From Legionellaceae bacterium (GTDB lineage Bacteria > Pseudomonadota > Gammaproteobacteria > Legionellales > Legionellaceae), in contig CANISA010000049.1 in the NCBI GenBank assembly GCA_947470005.1, positions 1-8,774 on the forward strand: 8,774 nt of DNA, written 5' to 3'. Shown piece after piece: positions 1-7,020 of the stretch. Position 1 is the first letter of the stretch. Each line of letters opens with the position of its first letter. Below the pieces are notes generated by a model. That model saw only the letters and a list, made by a program, of their open reading frames with translations. It had not been told where the DNA came from and did no database searches. The position numbers and the translations under genes are program-made.

Positions 1-460
1 TATCCGAGCGGTTAAGGCGTTGTTGGTTAATAAATTTGTTTAAACAGCGTTTCTTGTTAAATAAAGACTGGTCGCACACAATAAAATCAAATAAATGATA
101 GAGATCATGTTTTTTTAATATAATTTCTATCGTGTTGAGTGTGTTACTACTAACGATGGCTATCGTATGGTTGTTTTCTTTTAACCGATTTAAAATCATT
201 GACCATTCAGGGAACAGCCTAATTTCGTTTACACGCTCGGTTCCGATTTTTCGAAGCTTCTTAACAAAGGACGCCGTTCGCCACCAGGGTATACCAATGT
301 ACTTGAGCACTTCACGTGCATGCATTTCTTTTAGCGGGAGCAGCTCGCTGGGTGTTAACTGTTTACATCCAAGGTATTTGGCTTGGTTTAAAAAAACATC
401 ACAGGCTAATGAAAAACTATCTGCGATGGTGCCATCAAAATCAAAAATGTATGTTGCCAC
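1..460 (-). CDS. HAD-superfamily hydrolase (phosphoglycolate phosphatase-like), C-terminus cut by window edge
   Basis: The minus strand is open from 499 down to the left edge with no stop codon. The chosen start is the GTG at 460-458, because an AGGT ribosome-binding sequence lies about six bases upstream and the protein then begins directly with the catalytic segment. The visible part is 153 residues. HAD motif I is DFDGTIADS at residues 7-15, with nucleophile D7 and acid/base D9. Motif II is IVSSNT at about 102-107. A lysine pair at 136-137 is a candidate motif III. Residues 15-90 are the right size for an alpha-helical cap domain. Family members are usually cytoplasmic phosphatases of small phosphorylated metabolites; the substrate cannot be read from the sequence. 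It lies 61 bases downstream of the TauE-like permease gene on the same strand, so co-transcription is likely. The motif IV aspartates should lie beyond the window. The superfamily call is firm; the phosphatase specificity is not. Confidence 0.85.
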   Translation of the reverse strand, partial: MATYIFDFDGTIADSFSLACDVFLNQAKYLGCKQLTPSELLPLKEMHAREVLKYIGIPWWRTASFVKKLRKIGTERVNEIRLFPEWSMILNRLKENNHTIAIVSSNTLNTIEIILKKHDLYHLFDFIVCDQSLFNKKRCLNKFINQQRLNRSD

Positions 461-521
461 TGCGTGACCTACGTTTATGTAACATATGTCAATTTTAAAT
501 CAAAAGGGGGCAGTTCCCAAG

Positions 522-1409
522 TTAAACCGCGAATATCGGCGTCCTACCTCTTGAGCGCAGGTAGGTGCGCCCGATGGCGATTAAGTTATAAAGCATGATG
601 CAGAGGAGGAGGGAGTGCAGCACGCTGGTTGTTAAATGGCTAACAATGGGCAATGCGATAAATACCCCAATGCATCCGAATACACTGATGATCAGCGTCT
701 TTTTTAAGGGGATTTTATCTTGTTTTAAGAAAACCAAGGTGGTTAGCGGTTGTTGCATGGCACCTGCGGTGGTCATGATTGGAAAAGCCACGGCGGGGGA
801 GACGCCCATCAGAAATAAGACACCTTGAACCATGGCAAACAAACCAATCCCGACACAGGTCAATGATCCGCAAACGACCATGGCCATAAAACCAAACACA
901 AGTTTCCAGGAATGTAATGCGATTAAATCCCCACCGACTGGCATGAGGCCAAGCTTTTCACAAAGCAATAAGCAGATGATCAGAAGAAAACAACCGATCA
1001 TGGCTAAGCGGATGGCTTGTTTACTTAAGCGAGTGACCACGCTTCCACCAATAACCCCACCGAGGCAGGTTCCGGCCACCAAGGTTAATAAGGTGGTTAG
1101 ATCAACTTGAATCACTTGCATAAAGAAAAGGGACTCGAGCATACCCGGTATAACTTGAGCGCCATTGTTGACGGCGGGTAGCTCGTCATCTGGGAATGTG
1201 CCTAAAAATTTAGCGAGTGCAATGTTCACCGCAAAACTACCAATACCCACGGTATCTGAAATAAAGGCAAGTACGCCACTTGATGCTAATTTAATAAAAT
1301 CTAAAGTCGATACACGAACGGCCGGTTGACGGACTAGTTTATAAATCATGACAGCTACGCACAATAAACTTAGTATTATGATGCTTAAGATAGTCAGCTT
1401 GATAACCAT
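522..1409 (-). CDS. TauE/SafE (TSUP) family membrane permease
   Basis: This 295-residue protein is almost entirely hydrophobic, with about eight likely membrane segments. The first is at residues 4-23; others lie near 40-65, 88-122, 132-150, 168-200, 205-228, 236-256 and 262-280. Two similar glycine-rich segments, around 44-59 (SGVLAFISDTVGIGSF) and 180-200 (CGSLTCVGIGLFAMVQG), match the internal duplication of the TauE/SafE (DUF81) family. Those proteins are inner-membrane carriers implicated in export or uptake of sulfite, sulfoacetate or other organic anions. The length is normal for the family. The substrate here is unknown. The ATG at 1409 has a GGGGAA ribosome-binding sequence about five bases upstream. 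The gene starts 48 bases after the RND transporter stop codon and is followed after 61 bases by the HAD hydrolase gene. It could be read through from the efflux operon or from the candidate promoter at 1451-1478. Confidence 0.85.
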   Translation of the reverse strand: MVIKLTILSIIILSLLCVAVMIYKLVRQPAVRVSTLDFIKLASSGVLAFISDTVGIGSFAVNIALAKFLGTFPDDELPAVNNGAQVIPGMLESLFFMQVIQVDLTTLLTLVAGTCLGGVIGGSVVTRLSKQAIRLAMIGCFLLIICLLLCEKLGLMPVGGDLIALHSWKLVFGFMAMVVCGSLTCVGIGLFAMVQGVLFLMGVSPAVAFPIMTTAGAMQQPLTTLVFLKQDKIPLKKTLIISVFGCIGVFIALPIVSHLTTSVLHSLLLCIMLYNLIAIGRTYLRSRGRTPIFAV

Positions 1410-1450
1410 AACTTCCCCGTATAGGATAATAGCAACGCATTTAAGTTCCT

Positions 1451-1478
1451 ATTATAATCATTCTGTTTTATTTTTCAT
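1451..1478 (-). promoter_or_regulatory. Candidate sigma-70 promoter for the permease-HAD gene pair
   Basis: Read on the minus strand, a perfect TATAAT lies at 1456-1451, preceded by ATGAAA (four of six matches to TTGACA) at 1478-1473 with a 16-base spacer. It overlaps the last codons of the RND transporter gene. It would start transcription about 35 bases before the permease start codon. The region is A/T-rich, so a chance match is possible. Confidence 0.4.
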
Positions 1479-4400
1479 AGCCCCGTCAGCAGCGGGCTCA
1501 AAATCATGTCGATGATCCGACGCCAAGTATGTGTACATGGTTGGTACCACAAACAAGGTAAAGCAGGTGCCAAGTAGGAGACCTGATGAGATAACAAGAC
1601 CAATGTCAAAGCGGCTCACGGCTCCTGCTCCTGATGCAATCAATAGCGGCAGTACGCCAAAGACCATCGCGGCAGTGGTCATTAAAATGGGGCGTAAGCG
1701 AACGGCAGCGGCTTCTTCGACTGCCTCTCGACGGTCTAATTTTTTCTCGCGCTGCAATTGATTGGCAAAATCGACAATGAGGATTCCGTGTTTACTGATC
1801 AAGCCTATCAAGGTGATCAAGCCCACTTGGGTATAGATGTTGATGCTGGCTGCACCTAAATTTAGCGGAATGAGTGCACCGCAAATGGACATAGGGACGC
1901 TGATTAAAATAATCAGAGGGTCGCGGAAACTTTCATATTGCGCGGATAAAACGAGAAAAATGATGATAACTGATAGGAAAAACGCAAAAATTAACGCCGT
2001 GCCTTCTTGAATAAATTGCCTGGACTGGCCACCGTAGTCGTAAGCAAACCCTTTAGGCAAGACATGTTGGGCTTCCTCGGTTAAGAAGCTCAATCCTTGG
2101 CCCAGGGTGGTCCCGGGCATCATGACCCCTTGGATTGTGGCTGAATTTAATTGCTGAAAATGAGAAACCGCGTTGGGTTGAGTCCGCTCGACCGGAGTGA
2201 CAATGGTTGATAGGGGGACCATGTCGCCATTGATTGCGCGTATGTAAATTTGACCCAATTGCTCAGGCGTCATGCGAAAACGTCTTTCCAACTGGGGGAT
2301 GACTTGGTAGCTTCGCCCACTTAAGTTAAAGAAATTAATATACCCACCGGATAGGGCTGTGGTTAAACTGCTACCAATTGACTTCATGTCTATACCAAGA
2401 TCAGACGCTTTGGAGCGGTTGATTTGCAATTCAATCTCAGGCTGGTTAAATTTCAAACTGTTGTCTAAATAGATAAATAATCCACTTTGTTTTGCTTTCG
2501 TTAAAAGACGCGTGGAAACATCGAATAAGCTATGAAAGTCATTGGTGGTTTTAATAACGAATTGAATCGGTGTTCCGCCGCCGCCACCCGGCAGTGGCGG
2601 GGGAATGACCGCGAATGCTTTTAGCCCAGGGATGGTATCTAAGGCTTGTTGCAGTGGTTTTTTCATCGAAAATTGAGTGGCCGTGCGCTCAGCCCAGGGC
2701 TTTAAGACTAATCCAGAGATGGGTGAGTTACTGTTAATGGTGAAATAATGCTCTGTTGCTGGAAATTTTTGGTAGATTTTATCAAAGGGTTTGGTGAAGG
2801 CCTCGACATAGTTCAGGGTCGCGTATTGAGGCGCCGATCCAACCACAAAAAAGAAGCCTTGATCTTCTTCTGGCGCGGTTTCTGTTGCCGTATGGAGGTA
2901 GAGGTAAGGTAACGTTAGCAAGACCACGGCAGCGAAAACAAGCATGATCGCGCGCGTGTCGAGTAGGCTGTGTAGCACGTGTTTATACCTGGTCTTCAAG
3001 GTATGAAAAATAGAGTCGATGGTTTGCGAGAAACGATTGTGGCTATTGTCAACTGAAAGAATTTTAGAACACATCATGGGTGATAGCGTGAGCGCAATAA
3101 CGCCTGAAATGATAACAGAGCAGGCGAGTGTGAATGCAAACTCTTTAAATAGGGCGCCGGTTAACCCCGTCATGAATCCAATGGGCGCATAAACGGCCGC
3201 GAGGGTGATGGTCATGGCGATTACGGGGGTGGCTATCTCACGAGCCCCTAAGATGGCGGCATCAAACGGTGTTCTCCCTTCTTCAATGTGACGGTGTACG
3301 TTTTCAAGCACGACAATGGCATCATCGACCACGAGACCAATGGCTAATACGAAGGCAAGCAACGTGAGCAGGTTAATGGAGTATCCTAAAAAAATCATCA
3401 GCGTACACACACCAATCAACGACAAGGGAATGGTGATAACGGGAATAAGCACCGCACGAAACGAGCCTAAAAAGAAAAAAATCACGATGATCACAATGAT
3501 GGCGGCTTCTGCAATCGTCGTGATCACTTCATGGATGGATGCGCGAATAAAATCCGTGGCATCGTAGACAACCGTTCCCGTAAGCGACGGTGGAAACTGA
3601 GGCAAAATGCCATGAAAAGCTTTACGTACGTTGGTGATGACCGTTAATGGGTTTGCTATGGGGGTTGGTGTTATCCCAATGAACACGGCTTTTTTTCCAT
3701 CAAAAGAGACCGATGTGTCGTAATTTTGTGAGCCTAACTCAACCCGAGCAACGTCACGCAGTCGGATAATAGAATGATTATCGCTTCGGATAATCAGGTT
3801 ACTAAACTCGTCAGCATCGTTTAAATTGGTATCGGCACGGATACTAATGGCCACGTATTCGCTTTTTGTTTGGCCGGCAGCGGTTAAAAAATTGTTATTG
3901 GATAAGACCAGTGCTACGTCGGAAGGGGCTACGTGCAGAGCCGCCATTTTAATGGGGTTCATAAAAACACGCATGGAATACTGTTGCCCGCCGAGGATAG
4001 CCGCTTGAGCGACCCCTTCGACCGTTTCAATTTGCGGTTTAACGATGCGGGTTGCGTAGTCAGTGATTTGTTGAGGCGTCATGTCTGGGCTGTCGAGACT
4101 GATGTAAAGCAAGGCTGTTGCCGTGTCTGAACTTTTGACGATAATCGGCTGTTGTGATTCAGGTGGGAGTTGGTTTAATGTTTGTTGAACTTTACTCATG
4201 ACGTCGGTGAATGCGATTTGTGGATCAAACCCCAGCTTGACGGTTAGCGTGATGGTGCTGGTTCCGAGCGTGCTGGATGACGTCATGTAATCCACACCTT
4301 CGGCACTGGCAACGGCACTTTCAAGCGGTGTGGTGATATATCCTGCAATCAAGTTGGCATCAGCACCTGGGTAGCTGGTGGTCACGGTGATGACGGTATT

Positions 4401-4523
4401 ATCCATTCGCGGGTATTGGCGAATAGGCATCTTGATGAGTGAATTCAGCCCAAATAGAAGAATCAGCAAGCTCACGACACTGGCTAAGACGGGGCGCTTA
4501 ATGTACAAATCAGTAAATTTCAT
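1458..4523 (-). CDS. RND multidrug efflux transporter, inner-membrane subunit (AcrB/HAE1 family)
   Basis: This 1021-residue protein has the full length and architecture of the AcrB/MexB hydrophobe-amphiphile efflux family: proton-driven transporters that pass drugs from the periplasm or membrane to an outer-membrane channel. The first membrane helix is at residues 11-30. A large periplasmic loop covers about 31-335, a six-helix block about 335-545, a second periplasmic loop about 546-840, and the last five helices about 842-1000. The proton-relay aspartates of helix 4 are D400 and D401 in GLVVDDAIVVLENVHRH, and the helix 10 lysine is K911 in GLISKHGILIVDF. The N-terminus (FTDLYIKRPVLA) is typical. 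A run of five glycines at 646-650 sits in the second periplasmic loop. The upstream adaptor gene ends 30 bases before this start. The nearest ribosome-binding sequence, AGGA, is about 13 bases from the ATG, which is rather far. No outer-membrane channel gene is nearby. The drug range cannot be predicted. Confidence 0.96.
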   Translation of the reverse strand: MKFTDLYIKRPVLASVVSLLILLFGLNSLIKMPIRQYPRMDNTVITVTTSYPGADANLIAGYITTPLESAVASAEGVDYMTSSSTLGTSTITLTVKLGFDPQIAFTDVMSKVQQTLNQLPPESQQPIIVKSSDTATALLYISLDSPDMTPQQITDYATRIVKPQIETVEGVAQAAILGGQQYSMRVFMNPIKMAALHVAPSDVALVLSNNNFLTAAGQTKSEYVAISIRADTNLNDADEFSNLIIRSDNHSIIRLRDVARVELGSQNYDTSVSFDGKKAVFIGITPTPIANPLTVITNVRKAFHGILPQFPPSLTGTVVYDATDFIRASIHEVITTIAEAAIIVIIVIFFFLGSFRAVLIPVITIPLSLIGVCTLMIFLGYSINLLTLLAFVLAIGLVVDDAIVVLENVHRHIEEGRTPFDAAILGAREIATPVIAMTITLAAVYAPIGFMTGLTGALFKEFAFTLACSVIISGVIALTLSPMMCSKILSVDNSHNRFSQTIDSIFHTLKTRYKHVLHSLLDTRAIMLVFAAVVLLTLPYLYLHTATETAPEEDQGFFFVVGSAPQYATLNYVEAFTKPFDKIYQKFPATEHYFTINSNSPISGLVLKPWAERTATQFSMKKPLQQALDTIPGLKAFAVIPPPLPGGGGGTPIQFVIKTTNDFHSLFDVSTRLLTKAKQSGLFIYLDNSLKFNQPEIELQINRSKASDLGIDMKSIGSSLTTALSGGYINFFNLSGRSYQVIPQLERRFRMTPEQLGQIYIRAINGDMVPLSTIVTPVERTQPNAVSHFQQLNSATIQGVMMPGTTLGQGLSFLTEEAQHVLPKGFAYDYGGQSRQFIQEGTALIFAFFLSVIIIFLVLSAQYESFRDPLIILISVPMSICGALIPLNLGAASINIYTQVGLITLIGLISKHGILIVDFANQLQREKKLDRREAVEEAAAVRLRPILMTTAAMVFGVLPLLIASGAGAVSRFDIGLVISSGLLLGTCFTLFVVPTMYTYLASDHRHDFEPAADGAMKNKTE

Positions 4524-4553
4524 GATTTTTTTTGGATCCTATCTTCAGGGGTT

Positions 4554-5816
4554 TTATTCAGCCAAGGTGGAGGACGTGTTATTGCTCGCAAGGCTTATCT
4601 CATTGTTGATGACAACGCGCGTCCCATTTTGTAGTTTGAGCTCGCCGGTACTCACAACCAGCTGACCAGGGGCTATCCCTTTGGTGATCACGGTTTCATT
4701 GCCTTGTTGCTCACCGGTGCTGACGAAAACGCGTCTTACGAAGAGGGCATCCTTTCCAGCGTCGTCTTTGCTTGCTGCGTTGTCTTTTTCAATAATAAAG
4801 ACGGAATTACCATATAGACTGTATGAAATGGCGGTGGATGGCAGGACCACAACGTTAGGGATGATGGGTTGATCAATATCCAAGGATGTGAACATACCCG
4901 GGAGAAATGCATAATTTGAGACGTTGTTTTTGGCATTTAATTGGCTGTCGCAAAAGACCATGGTTAGCGTGCTATTCGGTATTTTTTTCATGGTCAATAG
5001 CGGTGAATTTTCGAGATCATTCAGGCCCTCTGTCGGGCAATTTGGAAATGTAGCTTGGATTTTCACGTTGTGTGTTTGTGTATCAGCTTTTGAATTAATG
5101 GCTGTTATCTTACCGGCAAAGAGCAGGTTGGGTTGTTGTTGGAGGGTGGCTGCGAGCGTTTGGCCAATGTGCAGGTGGGCTAAGAGTTGTTCTGGTAAAT
5201 AAAACTCGACAAAGAGGGGTTCGAGTGATTGAAGCGTTACTATCGTGGTTTGACCGGGCGTAATGTACTCCCCTAAGTTCACTTCGCGCAGGCCTAATTG
5301 GCCGGCAAACGGGGATTGAATATGTTTTTGACGAATCAATGCTTGTGTTTTTTCAACATTCGCTTCTGCTTCTAATAATTTTGCTTGCGCTTCATCAACG
5401 CTGGCTGCAGCGGTAGCGCTGCGCTTTAAAAGATCGACTTGCCGTTTGTGGTTGACGTCTTGCAGTGCTAAGTCAGCTTGATTAAATTTCAAGGCGGCTT
5501 GGTCTACGCTGTCGTCAATGTCGATGAGTGGTTGATTCGCTGCAATGAATTGTCCTGAGTCAAAATGAATCGAGACGACATTACCTGACGCTTGCGAATT
5601 GACATCTACGCCGTTGATGGCAGAAAAGTTACCAACCGCATGGATCTTTGGTTCCCAGTTTTTGCTGATCGCGGTCACGGATGACACGGTAACCGCTGGC
5701 GGTTGATAGTGCGCAAAAAAGTGATTCATCACCACTTTTTTGATGACATTAAACGCAATGAGTCCCCCAAAGACAATCAGCAATCCAATAATCATGGTGG
5801 TCATTCGTTTTTTCAT
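4554..5816 (-). CDS. RND efflux pump periplasmic adaptor (membrane fusion protein, AcrA/MexA family)
   Basis: The frame is open from an ATG at 5858, but the ATG at 5816 is preferred. An AGGA ribosome-binding sequence (5826-5823) lies six bases before it, and the protein then begins MKKR followed by a hydrophobic helix (about residues 7-24) that acts as a membrane anchor or uncleaved signal. The ATG at 5819 is nearly as plausible. The 420-residue product shows the split lipoyl/barrel-sandwich domain (VDVNSQASGNVVSIHFDSGQ near 70-89 and HIQSPFAGQLGLREVNLGEYI near 165-185). Between them lies an alpha-helical hairpin at about 103-165 and, after them, a beta-barrel from about 195. The family joins the inner-membrane RND transporter to an outer-membrane channel. 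An unusual stretch at about 258-303 separates TFPN from LPGMF, which are normally close together, and carries C260 and C289. The transporter gene follows 30 bases downstream, so the two form one operon. Confidence 0.94.
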   Translation of the reverse strand: MKKRMTTMIIGLLIVFGGLIAFNVIKKVVMNHFFAHYQPPAVTVSSVTAISKNWEPKIHAVGNFSAINGVDVNSQASGNVVSIHFDSGQFIAANQPLIDIDDSVDQAALKFNQADLALQDVNHKRQVDLLKRSATAAASVDEAQAKLLEAEANVEKTQALIRQKHIQSPFAGQLGLREVNLGEYITPGQTTIVTLQSLEPLFVEFYLPEQLLAHLHIGQTLAATLQQQPNLLFAGKITAINSKADTQTHNVKIQATFPNCPTEGLNDLENSPLLTMKKIPNSTLTMVFCDSQLNAKNNVSNYAFLPGMFTSLDIDQPIIPNVVVLPSTAISYSLYGNSVFIIEKDNAASKDDAGKDALFVRRVFVSTGEQQGNETVITKGIAPGQLVVSTGELKLQNGTRVVINNEISLASNNTSSTLAE

Positions 5817-5910
5817 CATGCGTCCTGTGAACGAAGTAGGGTGAGCAGAGCGGAGCATACACGCTTTTTTTTCAATGATCGAACGGTAGTCTTGTTCAAT
5901 CCTCTATTTT

Positions 5911-6058
5911 CTAGGCTCTTGTTTGATGTTGTCGTATGACTTCGATACCATTAAGATGAATATTTTTCCGTGGATTATTGATAAAGAAGGCATCAGTAAT
6001 CCTTCGTGCGTGCTTGGAGAGTGCTGGAGTATGAGCGTATTAGCTTATCCATGCGCAT
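5911..6058 (-). pseudogene. Possible remnant of a small gene, two frames (very tentative)
   Basis: On the minus strand a 21-codon frame starting at ATG 6058 (MRMDKLIRSYSSTLQ...) ends at 5993. A second frame, open from 6039 to a TAG at 5913-5911, overlaps it and reads ...LSKHARRITDAFFINNP, then KNIHLNGIEVIRQHQTRA. The second frame has no in-frame ATG. Its composition looks protein-like, and one base change of frame near 6025 would join the two into a product of about 48 residues. I recognise no family. It may equally be chance in non-coding DNA, or a short leader reading frame of the efflux operon. Confidence 0.15.
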
Positions 6059-6059
6059 G
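6050..6059. repeat. 10-base perfect palindrome CATGCGCATG
   Basis: This perfect palindrome is made of two GCATG-type half sites without a gap. Its centre is 49 bases from the centre of the related palindrome at 6096-6111. It could be an operator half of a pair controlling the efflux operon, but no regulator gene is nearby to support this. Confidence 0.35.
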
Positions 6060-6095
6060 TCAGATGATCCTGTGTTGTGACTAAGGTATCGACCC

Positions 6096-6111
6096 AACAT
6101 GCGGGCATGTT
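6096..6111. repeat. 16-base inverted repeat AACATGC-GG-GCATGTT
   Basis: Two perfect 7-base arms flank a central GG, ending three bases past the monophosphatase stop codon. On the minus strand, where that gene is read, the hairpin is not followed by a T-run, so it is a poor intrinsic terminator. It shares GCATG half sites with the palindrome at 6050-6059. A protein-binding operator or a simple mRNA-end hairpin are both possible. Confidence 0.4.
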
Positions 6112-6114
6112 TTG

Positions 6115-6915
6115 TTAAATCAAGGGGAGAGCCTGCTTGTTTGAGGGATGCAGTGCTTGCACGAGGGATTTAAATACTTTAGGCGTGCCGGCAATGACAT
6201 CGCCGTTTTTGAGGTAGTCGTCGCCGCCTTGTTGGTCACTCACGAGTCCCCCTGCTTCTTGAATCAAGAGGCAACCGGCGGCGATGTCCCATGGTTTCAA
6301 TCCAAATCCAAAAAAACCATCGAGGCGACCGCTCGCCACATAGGCTAGTTCAAGAGCAACAGAGCCAGTCCTACGCACGCTGGCACACTGATCAAGGAGG
6401 GATTGTATGGTGGAAAAAGAAGGCCCAGCCGTGCTGCTAGGGCTTTGCAAGCCAGCACCCAGCATCGAGGCACTGAGCTGAGTTTGTTTGGAAACACGTA
6501 AACGGCGATCGTTTAAACGTGCCCCACGGCCGCGGCTCGCAGAAAAGCATTCATGACGTAAAGGATCGTAAACAACGGCATGCTCTAGGCGATTTTTTAT
6601 CTGTATACCAATGGATATGGCGTAAAAAGGAAAGCCATGCAAGTAATTGCTCGTGCCGTCTAATGGGTCGATAATCCACACGCATTCGGCATCGTCATGC
6701 TTTATACCGCTTTCTTCAGCGATGATGCCGTGGTCTGGATGCGCTTTGTGGATGGCCTGAATAATGGCTTGTTCTGCCTTAATATCCACTTCAGAATAGT
6801 AGTCATTATGGCTTTTTGCTGTGATTTTGATGCGATCGAGTTGATCGGCATGGCGAATAATGATGTCGCCTGCTTGACGTGCGGCGCTGATGGCGATATT
6901 CAAAAGTGGTTGCAT
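6115..6915 (-). CDS. suhB: Inositol-1-monophosphatase family protein (SuhB-like)
   Basis: This 266-residue protein matches the usual length of the family, which removes phosphate from myo-inositol 1-phosphate and related sugar phosphates using magnesium. The metal-binding residues are visible: E67 and E68 in IIAEESG, D83 and D86 in WIIDPLDGTSNYLHGFP, and D210 in LKPWDIAAG near the C-terminus. E. coli SuhB also acts in rRNA transcription antitermination; whether this protein does so cannot be judged here. The ATG at 6915 gives the expected N-terminus (MQPLLNIAISAARQAG), although the upstream ribosome-binding sequence is weak (GCGAGC). It is divergent from trmJ across 105 bases, the same arrangement as suhB and trmJ in E. 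coli, which supports the gene symbol. The efflux adaptor gene lies 298 bases downstream in the same direction. Confidence 0.93.
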   Translation of the reverse strand: MQPLLNIAISAARQAGDIIIRHADQLDRIKITAKSHNDYYSEVDIKAEQAIIQAIHKAHPDHGIIAEESGIKHDDAECVWIIDPLDGTSNYLHGFPFYAISIGIQIKNRLEHAVVYDPLRHECFSASRGRGARLNDRRLRVSKQTQLSASMLGAGLQSPSSTAGPSFSTIQSLLDQCASVRRTGSVALELAYVASGRLDGFFGFGLKPWDIAAGCLLIQEAGGLVSDQQGGDDYLKNGDVIAGTPKVFKSLVQALHPSNKQALPLI

Positions 6916-6962
6916 GCGTTTGCTCGCTGGTTAATGGACTAATTAATAAAACGGAGGATTCT

Positions 6963-6991
6963 ATCATATTTTGTAGTATAATTGTGTTGAA
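6963..6991 (-). promoter_or_regulatory. Candidate promoter for the SuhB-like gene
   Basis: On the minus strand, TTCAAC (6991-6986) and TATGAT (6968-6963) are separated by 17 bases. Transcription would begin about 40 bases before the start codon at 6915. It overlaps the oppositely directed trmJ -10 box, so the two promoters may compete. The -35 match is only three of six. Confidence 0.35.
6977..6982 (+). promoter_or_regulatory. Candidate -10 box for trmJ-iscS
   Basis: This is a perfect TATAAT whose expected transcript start (about 6989) leaves a leader of roughly 32 bases before the trmJ ATG. There is no recognisable -35 element at the proper distance (the bases there are GAGGAT), so an activator may be needed or the match may be fortuitous. 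Confidence 0.4.
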
Positions 6992-7020
6992 ATTTAGAAC
7001 ATCATTAAGGTAGGCTTTAC

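Larger units (their letters stand above)
5817..6114. other. Non-coding stretch upstream of the efflux operon
   Basis: This 298-base gap separates the monophosphatase gene from the adaptor gene, both on the minus strand, and should contain the control region of the efflux operon. I see two short palindromes (6050-6059 and 6096-6111) and a widely spaced 8-base inverted repeat, TCGATACC at 5942-5949 with GGTATCGA at 6085-6092. There is also a possible broken reading frame (5911-6058). No regulator gene is present. No good promoter pair was found: a minus-strand TATGCT lies close to the adaptor start but lacks a convincing -35 element. No hairpin followed by a T-run marks the end of the monophosphatase transcript, so read-through into the efflux genes is possible. 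Confidence 0.5.

Noticed and set aside
1..22. CCGAGCGGTTAAGGCG resembles the D-arm of a tRNA-Ser or tRNA-Leu gene.
   Set aside because: No anticodon stem or T-arm (GGTTCGAATCC type) follows, and the bases are in-frame coding sequence of the HAD hydrolase on the other strand.
132..467. A 111-residue plus-strand open frame starting MLSVLLL.
   Set aside because: It is antisense to the HAD hydrolase, which has recognisable catalytic motifs; the plus-strand product has no recognisable features.
500..521. GGGAACTGCCCCCTTTTG on the minus strand as a terminator between the permease and HAD genes.
   Set aside because: The stem would be only three or four base pairs and the T-run is short; the HAD gene begins directly after, so termination here is unlikely.
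2572..2605. G/C-rich tract coding for five glycines in the RND transporter, considered as a repeat or slippage site.
   Set aside because: The frame is intact through it and the stretch matches a flexible loop seen in related transporters; no sign of expansion can be judged from one sequence.
5820..5858. Extended adaptor start at ATG 5858 giving 434 residues.
   Set aside because: There is no good ribosome-binding sequence before it, and the extra 14 residues precede a clean MKKR-hydrophobic N-terminus that has its own AGGA site.
5835..5905. Minus-strand promoter using TATGCT (near the adaptor start) with TTCGAT or TTGAAC as -35.
   Set aside because: The TTCGAT match is poor, and TTGAAC is about twice the proper distance away.
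6951..6972. Strong ribosome-binding-like GGAGGA on the plus strand upstream of trmJ.
   Set aside because: No start codon with an open frame follows at a workable distance; trmJ begins more than 60 bases later with its own site.
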